Both the position numbers and the translations under genes were made by a program. This document shows positions 32,757 to 42,547 of a stretch of DNA of 64,000 bases, piece by piece. The notes below the pieces were generated by a model. That model was not told the DNA's origin, ran no database searches, and saw only the letters and a program-made list of their open reading frames with translations. Location: the NCBI GenBank assembly GCA_917880885.1, contig OU862917.1, positions 53,986,727 to 54,050,726 on the forward strand, given 5' to 3'. Every line of letters begins with the position of its first letter. Positions within the stretch are counted from its first letter, which is position 1. The DNA comes from Limnephilus marmoratus (Eukaryota; Arthropoda; Insecta; Trichoptera; Limnephilidae).

Positions 32757-33144
32757 TACTAATATCTACAGGAATTCCAAAAACTGAAAAAATCGAACTA
32801 ATATCTATGAGAATCAAAGTGTTGACGAATATCTACAGCTCAAACTGTTGATTAATATCTATGAGAACCAAAGTGTTGACGAATATCTACAGCACTGGCA
32901 GAGGTTGGATTTGCAATTATGTATAGTATATTGGAATAACGTAATATTGCGTATGCAGTTTAAAAAACTTAATTTATGTAAGTATGTATGTGAAAATCCC
33001 TAATATCGGACTATTGGACACATTTAGCTGATTAGTCCATCCTACGCTCTGAAGATATTAGTTCAACCTACGCTCTGTAGATATTAGTTCAACATATGAG
33101 CTGTAGATATTCGTCAGACATACAGGCTGTAGATATTAGTATCT
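32757..33144. mobile_element. MITE with mirrored subterminal iterons
   Basis: Ends TACTAATATCTACAG (left) and CTGTAGATATTAGTA (right). Five AATATCTA(CAG/TGAG) iterons lie in the left arm (about 32758-32892) and four complementary AGATATT(AGT/CGT) iterons in the right arm (about 33049-33142). The middle is AT-rich. Likely a DNA-transposon derivative; superfamily unclear. Confidence 0.65.
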
Positions 33145-34240
33145 GGAGTCAAATAATCCCGGTTCCCCAAAGATTTCATTAGTTTTTCGACTTGTGATCA
33201 AAGTGATCTAATTGCGGGAAGTGCTAAATTACTATTATCTGGGCCTTTTTTAGTCACCGTCTTTACCGTTGCTAATTTGTTGGAATTTTTTTATTTGCGA
33301 GTGTTGTTTTGCAATGGAATTTCATGTTGAAGGTGTGTTAAATTATAATTTTTTTTTAAACTTATAAATATATAGACTTTTGAATTGTATGCCTCCTACG
33401 CGCGTATAAATTTGTTGGTTAAATTTCAATTTGTATTTGTGTTTCCATAAACTTTTGATTACTTTAGTCAGCAGTGACACAAGTTTTATTTAATGAAAAA
33501 TGTTCCTTAGAATGAGCAGTTTGCAAAAACACAATATGCTAATAATGTGTGTTTTTCCCAATAGTAATTTGTAAAATAAATCGAAATTTTAACAAGTCAT
33601 TGAAAACATAATGATGCTAGTACCAAACAATTTGAAATTTAATTCCTTGAGTAGTTAAGGTGGAAAAACCCAATAGCATATGATTTGAATGTTTATCACA
33701 ACGTCAACATGCTATAACCGCCCTCCCTTGAGCGCTGGCCCGATGGCTGGCCCACTGTGCACTGGTGTGAATGTAACATGTATCTCACATCTCACCAATT
33801 CAGACATGCACATCACCGACAGCCTCATTTGTGGTAATATGAATTTTTGCATCGATTTGCACTGTCATCTGTCATCACAATGGATTGTAAAAAATTTTCC
33901 ATCAAGGGGGAGTGCATGGCAAAGAATTAAAAAATCTTTGGCCACCTCAAGACAATAAAAAATGCCATTTTATACTATGTTTCAGGCGTGTTCTGAAAGA
34001 AAGTGTACTGTGACCATAGCAAGCTGTGTTTTTTTGTTTGAGGGTTGGCAACACTGAGCGGTAGAGGGAGATCTCCTCAATTTCCTGATCAGATCGAGGA
34101 ACACGATAGTACTATAGTACATAAATAGTATATAAACTCACGTTGTAGTGTCACCTGCTGTGATCCGCTTCCTGCTCAGGAAGGAATAACACCTGCTAGA
34201 AAAAGAAGATCAGAATTTTTTCTCTATTGTGACTAGAAAT
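33145..34240. other. Intergenic DNA, no gene recognised
   Basis: AT-rich with scattered short open frames. 33689-33958 encodes 89 codons without a motif I recognise. May include decayed 5' mariner sequence near its right end. Confidence 0.45.
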
Positions 34241-34244
34241 TAAA

Positions 34245-34850
34245 GAGGGTGGCTCATTACACGCTTGAAACAAAAAGACAGTCGTCACAGAGGCGTCACA
34301 CCGATTCCCCATCTGCCAAAAAATTAAAAACCACAATTTCGGGCCAAAAAATCATGACCTCGGTGTTTAAGTACCGAAAAGGAATTATTTTGGTCAAATT
34401 TCTGCCTCAGGTGGAGACCATCAATACACAATGCTATTGTGAGACCCCAAAATAACTCAAAAGGAACGTTCAAAACAAAAGGAGAGGAATGCTGACGAGA
34501 GGAGTGTACCTACTTGTGGCACGACAACATCCGTCCTCACACAGCTTTAGTCACCAAGGCATTCTTGGACTCATTTGGTTGGGATGTTTTTAACCACCCC
34601 CCGTATTCCCCTGACTTGATATTATTATGTTTTCACCTCCCTGAAGGCACACATGGGTCGAATTAAAATTTCAACCGATGAGCAGATGCAGAAACAGATT
34701 CTAATGTGGGGGAAGTAGCTGGCGGGAGAGTTGTTCGAGGAACGTATAAAGAAATTTGTGCTATGCCCATGTATTACCACACGCATCGAACGGGATGGCG
34801 ATTATGTGGAAAAATAGTCAACAGGTGTATCAACAATACCCTGTAATTTT
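34245..34850 (+). pseudogene. Mariner-type transposase remnant
   Basis: 34249-34455 encodes LETKRQSSQRRHTDSPSAKK, the ETKRQS-QW-HTDSP segment of mariner transposases. Shifted frames then give a relic of the HDN-APHTA catalytic segment (CACGACAACATCCGTCCTCA at 34518), TKAFLDSFGWDVFNHPPYSP and D (the YSPDL block). Several stops and shifts interrupt it. The N-terminal DNA-binding half is not visible. Confidence 0.82.
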
Positions 34851-34964
34851 TTTTTCAAATACACTTTTTCAAAAATATATTGAAATCCAGTTCACTTGCT
34901 CTCTGTACATGTACATGCCTAGTAATACGAAGTTCCACGACAACTCAATATAGTGGCATTTCAA

Positions 34965-35097
34965 CGTCCTTTTGAAAAGCCATTAAAGTTATTTAAAAAA
35001 AAGAAAACTGGCCCATAACCTAACCTAACGTAACCTATTTAACCAATTTTTTTATCACTTTTAATGACTTTTCAAAGGAAGAGTTGAAGTCCGGTTA
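34965..35097. mobile_element. Small MITE with about 30-bp inverted ends
   Basis: Left TTCAACGTCCTTTTGAAAAG CCATTAAAGT; right, inverted, TTCAACTCTTCCTTTGAAAA GTCATTAAAAGT. The interior CTAACCTAACGTAACCTATT resembles the centre of the 5761-5946 MITE. No clear target duplication. Confidence 0.5.
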
Positions 35098-35204
35098 CCG
35101 CAACACGATATGTTGCGTGGGTGAGAGTCAAAACAAATTGATTCATCTCCAAAAATCGATACTTACGTTTTTTATAACAATGTAAATCTGTTTTCTTTTT
35201 ATAT

Positions 35205-35590
35205 ACATTTTTTTACATTAGCTCCGTGCAGGAGGCTCTGGGGAAAATAATTTCCCTTAGTGTCTTTGTCATCTTTGGGGATGCTGTGTGAAGGATCTTT
35301 TTAGGAAAGGAAGGAGAGGAAGTTCTGATAAGGAAAAGGGTATTAGGGGTGGGTAGGAATCTGGGGGTCAGTGTGTCCAGGAGTGACGAACGTATAAAGG
35401 GACTCCCTCGATCATTCTCTACAAATCCGGCCTGCCATGCCACTGATGGGCAGATGCATCCGCCGCCAATACCCGGCTCCCTTGCTAAGTCACCAAACGT
35501 AGCAAACCACTTGGGGAGACCTATGGCAGAGTTGTTGGTTATCCAATAAATGGTTCGCGAGGCGGCGGTACCCATACCCGCTCCCAAATT
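35205..35590 (-). repeat. Short retroelement family B, copy 3
   Basis: On the minus strand: start GGTATGGGTACCGCCGCCTC, GGATAACCAACAACTCTGCC, GGTTTGCTACGTTTGGTGAC, then CACTCCTGGACACACTGACC, and the shared hairpin tail ending in an A-run (poly-T at 35210). Nearly full length. Confidence 0.82.
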
Positions 35591-36452
35591 AAATTACATA
35601 CATGTATAAGATAATTCTAAAGTAGATTTAAATATCTATAAAACAAGTTACAGTGTGCAATATATACGAGTATCTTTCGTCGAAATTGTGGCAAATGAAT
35701 TAAGAATCAATTGAATCAATTCATATCGAAGAATCAAACTTCATACCGCTATTTCCGTCTATTTTTTTAACAATACGGAATAATCGTTTTTGTCTTGTCA
35801 TTCTTGAGGTAAGTAAATGTTTTTTGTAGTAATGTCGATGTTTGCCTTCCAAAAAACTCAACTCAGGAAAATTTCAAGGTTTGTTTTGATAAAAAATATA
35901 TACTTGGGTAATTGTGTATTAGATATTATAATAAAATTATGGCATAAGTATTGAAAATATATATGTTATTCATTTTCATAATCGAAGATGTAAAAATATT
36001 GTTACACCGTATGTAAACATTGAAAGATAAGTATTTTTTTACAATATTTAATTCTAAGCCATTGCTACAAGTAAATAATATGGATCGTGTGCACCATATA
36101 AAAATATTATTATAATATGTAACAATAAGTAATACTATTATTCAAGAAATTGTGACAGAAATCATGAACACAATACAATGCTATAAATAATGAGTCGAGT
36201 TTAAAATTAATATATTACAATCGAAGTACCTAAATATGTTCATGAGTCGCTAAAAATACTTTTGAATTAGTGTCTAAATTTACACTTATTTCTACTTATG
36301 TACATTGTATGATAAAATGTAGGTAAATCTAGATGTTATAATTATTGAAGATACGAGTCGACGAAGGGGTTATATTACATTTTTTGAAAAAAGTTGTTTA
36401 TGCTTATTTGAAGGTGTTATGTACTCATCTACCATATTCTTAGTCTTAGTTA
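35591..36452. other. AT-rich intergenic DNA, nothing recognised
   Basis: About 860 bp, over 70% AT by eye. No gene, repeat boundary or structured element seen. Confidence 0.5.
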
Positions 36453-37066
36453 TACCATAGTCTCGCCCACACCATCAGAAATGCAATAGATCTCACAATA
36501 TTACATATACCATAGTCTCGCCCACACCATCAGAAATGCAATAGATCTCACAATATTATACCATAGTCTCGCCCACACCATCAGAAATGCAATAGATCTC
36601 ACAATATTATACCATAGTCTCGCCCACACCATCAGAAATGCAATAGATCTCACAATATTATACCATAGTCTCGCCCACACCATCAGAAATGCAATAGATC
36701 TCACAATATTATACCATAGTCTCGCCCACACCATCAGAAATGCAATAGATCTCACAATATTATACCATAGTCTCGCCCACACCATCAGAAATGCAATAGA
36801 TCTCACAATATTATACCATAGTCTCGCCCACACCATCAAAAATGCAATAGATCTCACAATATTATACCATAGTCTCGCCCACACCATCAGAAATGCAATA
36901 GATCTCACAATATTATACCATAGTCTCGCCCACACCATCAGAAATGCAATAGATCTCACAATATTATACCATAGTCTCGCCCACACCATCAGAAATGCAA
37001 TAGATCTCACAATATTATACCATAGTCTCGCCCACACCATCAGAAATGCAATAGATCTCACAATAT
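36453..37066 (+). repeat. 51-bp minisatellite, 12 near-identical copies
   Basis: The unit contains ACCATAGTCTCGCCCACACC, ATCAGAAATGCAATAGATCT and CACAATATTAT. Copies are almost identical; one has CATCAAAAATG, and the first junction has an extra base. Because 51 is divisible by 3, the minus strand stays open for 206 codons, which is an artefact. The homogeneity implies recent expansion. Confidence 0.96.
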
Positions 37067-37252
37067 TGAAATATATAAAAATGACCCAAAATACGAGTAG
37101 TTCAACTAAACAAATGTCCAAAGAAGCATTAGGTGAATTGTTTCAAATCAATTGCAGGTGGAAAAAATATTGATCATTAAGGGCCCGCAACCCGAATTTC
37201 TACCGATTTCTTACATATTTCCCTTAAACACGGTTAGTTTTAAAGCTCTTAA

Positions 37253-37590
37253 AAAAATATATTTTATTCTTGAAGATAATATCTAGACATTGCCCGCGCC
37301 GAAACGCAAATTATATAAAATTCCCTCGATAGAAAAAAATCGCAAAGTATGCTCCAAAAATTATTTTAAACACGTTTGTTTCAGTTATTTTACAAGTCAT
37401 ATGTATGAAAAAAATCACAGTGTTTCTTTAAATGCTGTTTAAGATAATGACCGCGAGATTTTTGCTCTATTTTAAACGAGTCGTGTTTTATTAAACATTT
37501 TCGCAATTTTCGCATCGATTTTGTCACTGTAAATGTTAGCGCTCTCCTCTAACATTCGTAATTTCGTATCTCTCCATCTTCTTCTTTTCC
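37253..37590 (+). repeat. Dispersed repeat E, copy 3
   Basis: Collinear with 4660-5010, with small indels (TATTCTTGAAGATAATATCT, GAAATTCCCTCGATAG-like, TTCTTTAAATGCTGTTT, CTCTAACATTCGTAATTTCG). Confidence 0.7.
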
Positions 37591-39489
37591 AGCCCGGTTG
37601 CAGAGCCTTAAATCACAAATATTGGTGTGTCTGATCCTCCTGATGGTTGCAAGTTGCAAGCAGGCCCCACAAAATGCATGAAATTGTTAAACAACGTTTC
37701 ATGAACCATATATTCCTAGTGACAAGTCACATTACTATAGGATCAAAAATTCATAAATCCATAAAACGTATCTTTTACTGCTACTAAATCAAAGTAAATA
37801 TTTCAGCTGTATCTTGAAGAATGTAAGGAACAGAACCTGGCAGAGAAATAAAAAAATATATCCAAGAGTTCATACTCAAAAATTTTTGTTACTGAATTCA
37901 ATTTATCATTTGGAAACCCAAAAAGTGATATATCTGCATATAATTGTGATGCTGATGAAACCAACGACACTCATAAATAAAATTAGCAAGCAGCCATCGA
38001 AACACTAAAAACTGCCAGAGAGAGAGAGCGAAAGCATCAGAGAACACGGTATACCTAACAAAGGACCTACAACACATGATGCCAATTGTCAACATCAAAA
38101 GCACTCTACGAGTTTCTTAGGCAAATGTGGTTTTATGATATCGTATCGTCGTAAAAAAAACTTGAAAAAAGCTGGCCTTTGCGTGTAGACCGAAGATATG
38201 GCAAATAGGGGATGTTCTGAGATTTGCTGTTCCTATTAGGTACGACTTGTTGAAGTTGGGAACATCAGAAGAAGAGACCACATAATCATCTGGTCTGACT
38301 CCTGCACAGGCCAAAATAACAATTTCTTCATTATCCGTCTTTTGCAATACCTTACCTTAAATGGCTACTTCAGATAAGTTTCCTGAAGTTGGCCACACTT
38401 GTCTAGATTTCGAAGTAGAATTTGGAAGAATAAAGAAAATGGCGGAAAATGGCCACGGAAAATGGCACTGTTCAAAGCCGTAGAAAACTTCAGGAAAATA
38501 TCTCGAAGGCTAGCTCGAACAATAACGTAGTAGATGTGGATCAATATTTTCGAAAAATTGACAAACTGCCTGAAATACTTAGACTGGCAACCGGAAGAAG
38601 ACTGAATTGAACAAGAAAGTGAGGTTTAGGGACAGCATAAAGTGGATTAAAATAGAAGAGTGCGGCTCTTTCTCTACAAAGAATTGCGTGATGAATCAGT
38701 ACATTTTAAGAAGGTGTTATTAAAGAACACGTTCATTCGAAAATGTTCAAATTATCGAAAGATTCCGTGAGAAATATGGAACTCTTTCAGACGAAAAAAA
38801 ACCCTCTGGATCGGCTATATTATTGCAAGGCAGTTCTGTACAAAAAAGTATTATTCTATTGTTTTTCAATCAAGCACACAGGATAAATATTGTCAACTTT
38901 TCGTGCTTCGTTAATAAATCCTCGTTTTTAAGATTTAAATTAAAAATAAAATAAAACTTTGACCTTCATTTCTGTATTAAAATCTTTGATTTTGTAACAT
39001 AACCCCTTCGTTGAATTGTGTCTTTAACTGGTTATTTCACACAGCACCTTGATAACTAAACAGAATTGTGTACACATATCCCTGTAGGAAGTAAAAATGT
39101 GTCTAACGAAAACACACTAGCTGCGCGGGAGGCGCCTCGACTTCACACATAAGCATATCGATATGTAACTCTTAGCCGTAGATTTTACCAATCGGTTTGG
39201 TAAAACCCACAATATTAATAAGTGCACAAAGTTTTACTGCTTGATTAAATAGGCTGTACTTAACCCCTTTTCTTGCTACAATACCTAACATTTACGTACC
39301 TACTTAAACATAACATTACATTTTCAAAAGCTTTGATCGTTTTGCTTGGCTGAGCTTGTACCAAAAGAGCGCCCAGTGCGAGATTCGGACTCTGCCAATC
39401 GTCCTTACCCACCGGGTTATCAAACACCTCTTCATTCATATCTATCTCAAGAATCATTATATATTATATCAGAGTGGAGTGAGATCTTT
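37591..39489. other. Downstream flank of ORK1, no gene assigned
   Basis: 38117-38347 (-) and neighbouring frames around 38450-38780 look like fragments of a decayed coding sequence (minus peptide NEEIVILACAGVRPDDYVVS), but no family is recognised. A SINE-like B-box relic lies at 39376-39400. The ORK1 3' UTR should lie here; the only AATAAA next to the coding region on that strand overlaps the stop codon. Confidence 0.4.
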
Positions 39490-41391
39490 TTATTTCAAGT
39501 CATCTATTTTGACTTCTGTGAGGCTTTCGCATCTTGCGCGTCGCGGGACGGGGGAGGAGGGGTGGGATATAGCGGGGCCCCACATTGACTGACGCGGGGG
39601 CCGGCGGCGCGGGACCTCCAGGGCTGAGTAGGGCGGAGGCTGCTGCCCGAGACGACGAGCCGGGGATACGTCGCCCGACACCAGAGGCACTAAGGTCGGT
39701 GTGAACCCTGGCTTGGCAGCGGAAGAGGGGTGGAGTGACGTTCTGCGACGGGCAAGAGGCGGCTGTAAGGCAGCCGCGGGGGTCGCGGACATCCTCCTTC
39801 CGCCGGTCTGATACACCGACGCCCTGCGGGGCTGCGGAGTTGACGGGGCGAAGAGCCTCAGTAGTGGCGGTGGATCTCTCGGTGGTGTCAAACTAGCTGT
39901 ACCGTACTTCCTGCGCGGCGGAGAGCTCGATCCGGTGTGCAGTGACTCCAGTGCCCTGATCAGATCGGCTATCGTCGTCTGCTCGAGCACATCATCGGCG
40001 CACTGTGAAGGCAAGGAGATCCTGCTGGCTCTACCGCTCTGTGTGCTATTCAAATATCTCTGGTGAGAAGACATGGGTGCAGCCATGCTCGCTCTACCAC
40101 GGGCCGTCTTTCGCAAGTACTCTGCAGGAGTCATACTGTCTGGCTCTGGTGGCGTTAACCCGCTGGATCTACCACTCTGTGTGTTATTCAAGTATTTTTG
40201 GTAAGAAGACATGGGTGCAGCCATACTCGCTCTGCCGCGGGCCGTCTTTCGCAAGTACTCTGCAGGAGTCATACTATCTGACTTTGGTGGCGTTAATCCG
40301 CTGGATCGACCACTCTGCGTGCTATTCAAGTATCTCTGATGAGAAGACATGGGTGCAGCCATACTCGCCCTGCCACGGGCCGTCTTTCGCAAATACTCTG
40401 CAGGAGTCATACTGTCTGATTCTGGTTGCGTTAACCCGCTCGATCGACCACTCTGCGTGTTATTCAAGTATTTTTGGTAAGAAGACATAGGTGCAGCCAT
40501 ACTCGCTCTGCCACGGGCCGTCTTTCGTAAGTACTCTGCAGGAGTCATACCGTCTGACTCCGGTTGCGTTAACCCGCTGGATCGACCACTCTGTGTGCTA
40601 TTCAAGTATTTCTGGTAAGAAGACATGGGTGCAGCCATACTCGCCCTGCCACGGGCCGTCTTACGCAAGTATTCTGCAGGAGTCATACCATCTGGCTCCG
40701 GTGAGATGATCATATTCTTCTCAACCTCTAGTCGCTTGTGAGCATGTTTCTTGAACGGATTCAATTTGGAGAAAATAGTCTTGGGAGCGTTAGAATAATC
40801 TGACGCAGCAGACTCGCTTTGTCTGGAAAACGATGAAACATTTGGAACAGATAACTTGCCGTTTCTGCGCAACTTTTGAAGCTCTTTGACCTTTTCAGCG
40901 GCAGTGGGACCGGACCAAGTCCAGTCCCCATTAGAATACCCATCTTCTATCTGAGTGACAGGTCCTCTTATTTCGCTTACTGCTCTTGCTCTTAGTACTG
41001 GAGGAGGTAGAGCAAACATTTTCTCTCCGCCCAAACTCCAACCGGAACCTGCCTTTTCACTGGCGAGGATCTCTTCATCGCTGAATCCATGGAAGCCATC
41101 TTCAAAGCGGTTATTTTCTTCGTTTTGCATTGTGCCCAGTGCGTCTACAACCCTAGCGAGGAGTTCAGATGGTTGTACTTGGGAGCCTGTTGCGAAGGTC
41201 CTGGTGCGGTCTATGGCCAGGAGGTCAGAGTCAGACTGAACCCTCGGCAGGGCGTATGGACCGAAGGGCTGCGCCTCGGACACGGCCCTTCGCCGCGCCA
41301 CTTGCGGGGAATCTTCTCGGGTGAAGGTCAGGTTGGGGCAACTGGAACTACGGTGGACCATCGGGGGCGGAATCTCGTCATTGTAGACGGG
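39490..41391 (-). CDS. Ork1: ORK1 terminal exon: cytoplasmic tail with five 46-aa repeats
   Basis: Acceptor TTCGGCAG, 633 codons, stop TAA within GAAATAAAAAG. GC-rich compared with its surroundings. Begins PVYNDEIPPPMVHRSSSCPN, followed by LLARVVDALGTMQN, FHGFSDEEILASE and DWTWSG, all in the order of Drosophila ORK1. After a Lys-rich stretch (FKKHAHKRLEVEKN) come five tandem repeats (40009-40698), then a Pro/Arg/Ser-rich end. The channel tail is the known target of kinase control in this family; many R-x-x-S/T sites are visible. Confidence 0.95.
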   Translation of the reverse strand, partial: PVYNDEIPPPMVHRSSSCPNLTFTREDSPQVARRRAVSEAQPFGPYALPRVQSDSDLLAIDRTRTFATGSQVQPSELLARVVDALGTMQNEENNRFEDGFHGFSDEEILASEKAGSGWSLGGEKMFALPPPVLRARAVSEIRGPVTQIEDGYSNGDWTWSGPTAAEKVKELQKLRRNGKLSVPNVSSFSRQSESAASDYSNAPKTIFSKLNPFKKHAHKRLEVEKNMIISPEPDGMTPAEYLRKTARGRASMAAPMSSYQKYLNSTQSGRSSGLTQPESDGMTPAEYLRKTARGRASMAAPMSSYQKYLNNTQSGRSSGLTQPESDSMTPAEYLRKTARGRASMAAPMSSHQRYLNSTQSGRSSGLTPPKSDSMTPAEYLRKTARGRASMAAPMSSYQKYLNNTQSGRSSGLTPPEPDSMTPAEYLRKTARGRASMAAPMSSHQRYLNSTQSGRASRISLPSQCADDVLEQTTIADLIRALESLHTGSSSPPRRKYGTASLTPPRDPPPLLRLFAPSTPQPRRASVYQTGGRRMSATPAAALQPPLARRRTSLHPSSAAKPGFTPTLVPLVSGDVSPARRLGQQPPPYSALEVPRRRPPRQSMWGPAISHPSSPVPRRARCESLTEVKIDDLK

Positions 41392-42501
41392 CTGCCGAAA
41401 AAAAAAAAAAGTAAGTAATTATGGTTAAAGAAGCTTCTGTAGTAATAGAAGGCTTATGAAGGAGATAAAATAAGAAAATCATATCTTGAAGCTCCTAAAA
41501 ATAAATTGAAAATGTACGTGTTGTTTTTCAGAAAAAATGTTCAAGTTCGACCGCAAAATAATATCTTAAAAACTCACTTTGAATCTCATTAAATACACTT
41601 CATTGAGGATCTTCCTCAAGTAGCTGACATCCTTGGTGACTCCGTTCCATATCTTGGACTGAGTGACCTTCAGGTTCTGCGCCAGCTTGCGCTCGAGATT
41701 CTTCATCTTCTTGGAGCGCAGACCCTGCGTCAGGAAGCCGATTACCATCACCAGGTAACCCAGCCCGAAGGTTATCCAGAAGATCAAGAAGATCTTGTAG
41801 GCGGTAAAATAGCCGCCAAATCCTCTATCTGACATACCTAGAACAAGAACAAACCATAAGTAGCTAATCGAGATCAAGAAAAAAAGGATTTGTGACATGG
41901 CATACAACTTCCAACTGCTAAATTCAATATTTTGACATGTTTTAAAATGGTTTTTTGTGTGGACCTTTACGGAGATCACAGTCAACTAATTTAAGTTTAA
42001 AAAATCGATAAAATTAAGAAGACAACCACAAATCATTTCATACCTCTCCCTCTTTTTTGCATAGTACAAAGTACAAAGAGATACAAAGAGATAGATGGTA
42101 AATTATTACATTTTACAAACCACAGAGTAGGTACATTTGATGTCAGATTTCGATCTACCAATCATGGGGCGTTTGTACAGTATAGGTTTCAAAAATCATT
42201 TTTCAAGAAAAATTTATTCATTCTGAGAGTAAAATATAGAAGAATATATTATATACTAGTTGACCCGGAAAACGTTTTTCTGCCATATAAATTATTTATA
42301 GAGACACCCTAACTATAGGAACACCCTAATTGTGATTAAATTTATTAAATTGGTCGTAAAGTATATTTCATACCGCTAGGTGTAGCGGTATGAAATATAC
42401 TTTACGACCTATTCTCATATCTACCAAATATACATAAAAAATGTCGTAAAAATCGGTCAAGCCGTTTCGGAGGAGTGCGACCACAAACACCGTGTCACGA
42501 G

Positions 42502-42547
<46 letters not shown>

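Noticed and set aside
36501..37121. 206-codon minus-strand frame of repeated NIVRSIAFLMVWARLWY, looking like a membrane protein
   Set aside because: It is the translation of a 51-bp minisatellite whose unit is divisible by three; no start context or conserved domain.
40005..40709. Plus-strand open frames over the ORK1 repeat
   Set aside because: Antisense shadows of a GC-rich coding repeat. The minus strand has ORK1 homology on both sides and correct splice sites.
41566..41985. 139-codon minus frame beginning MTVISVKVHTK as a separate small protein
   Set aside because: The part beyond 41837 is intron; the conserved half is ORK1 TM4 with a valid acceptor.
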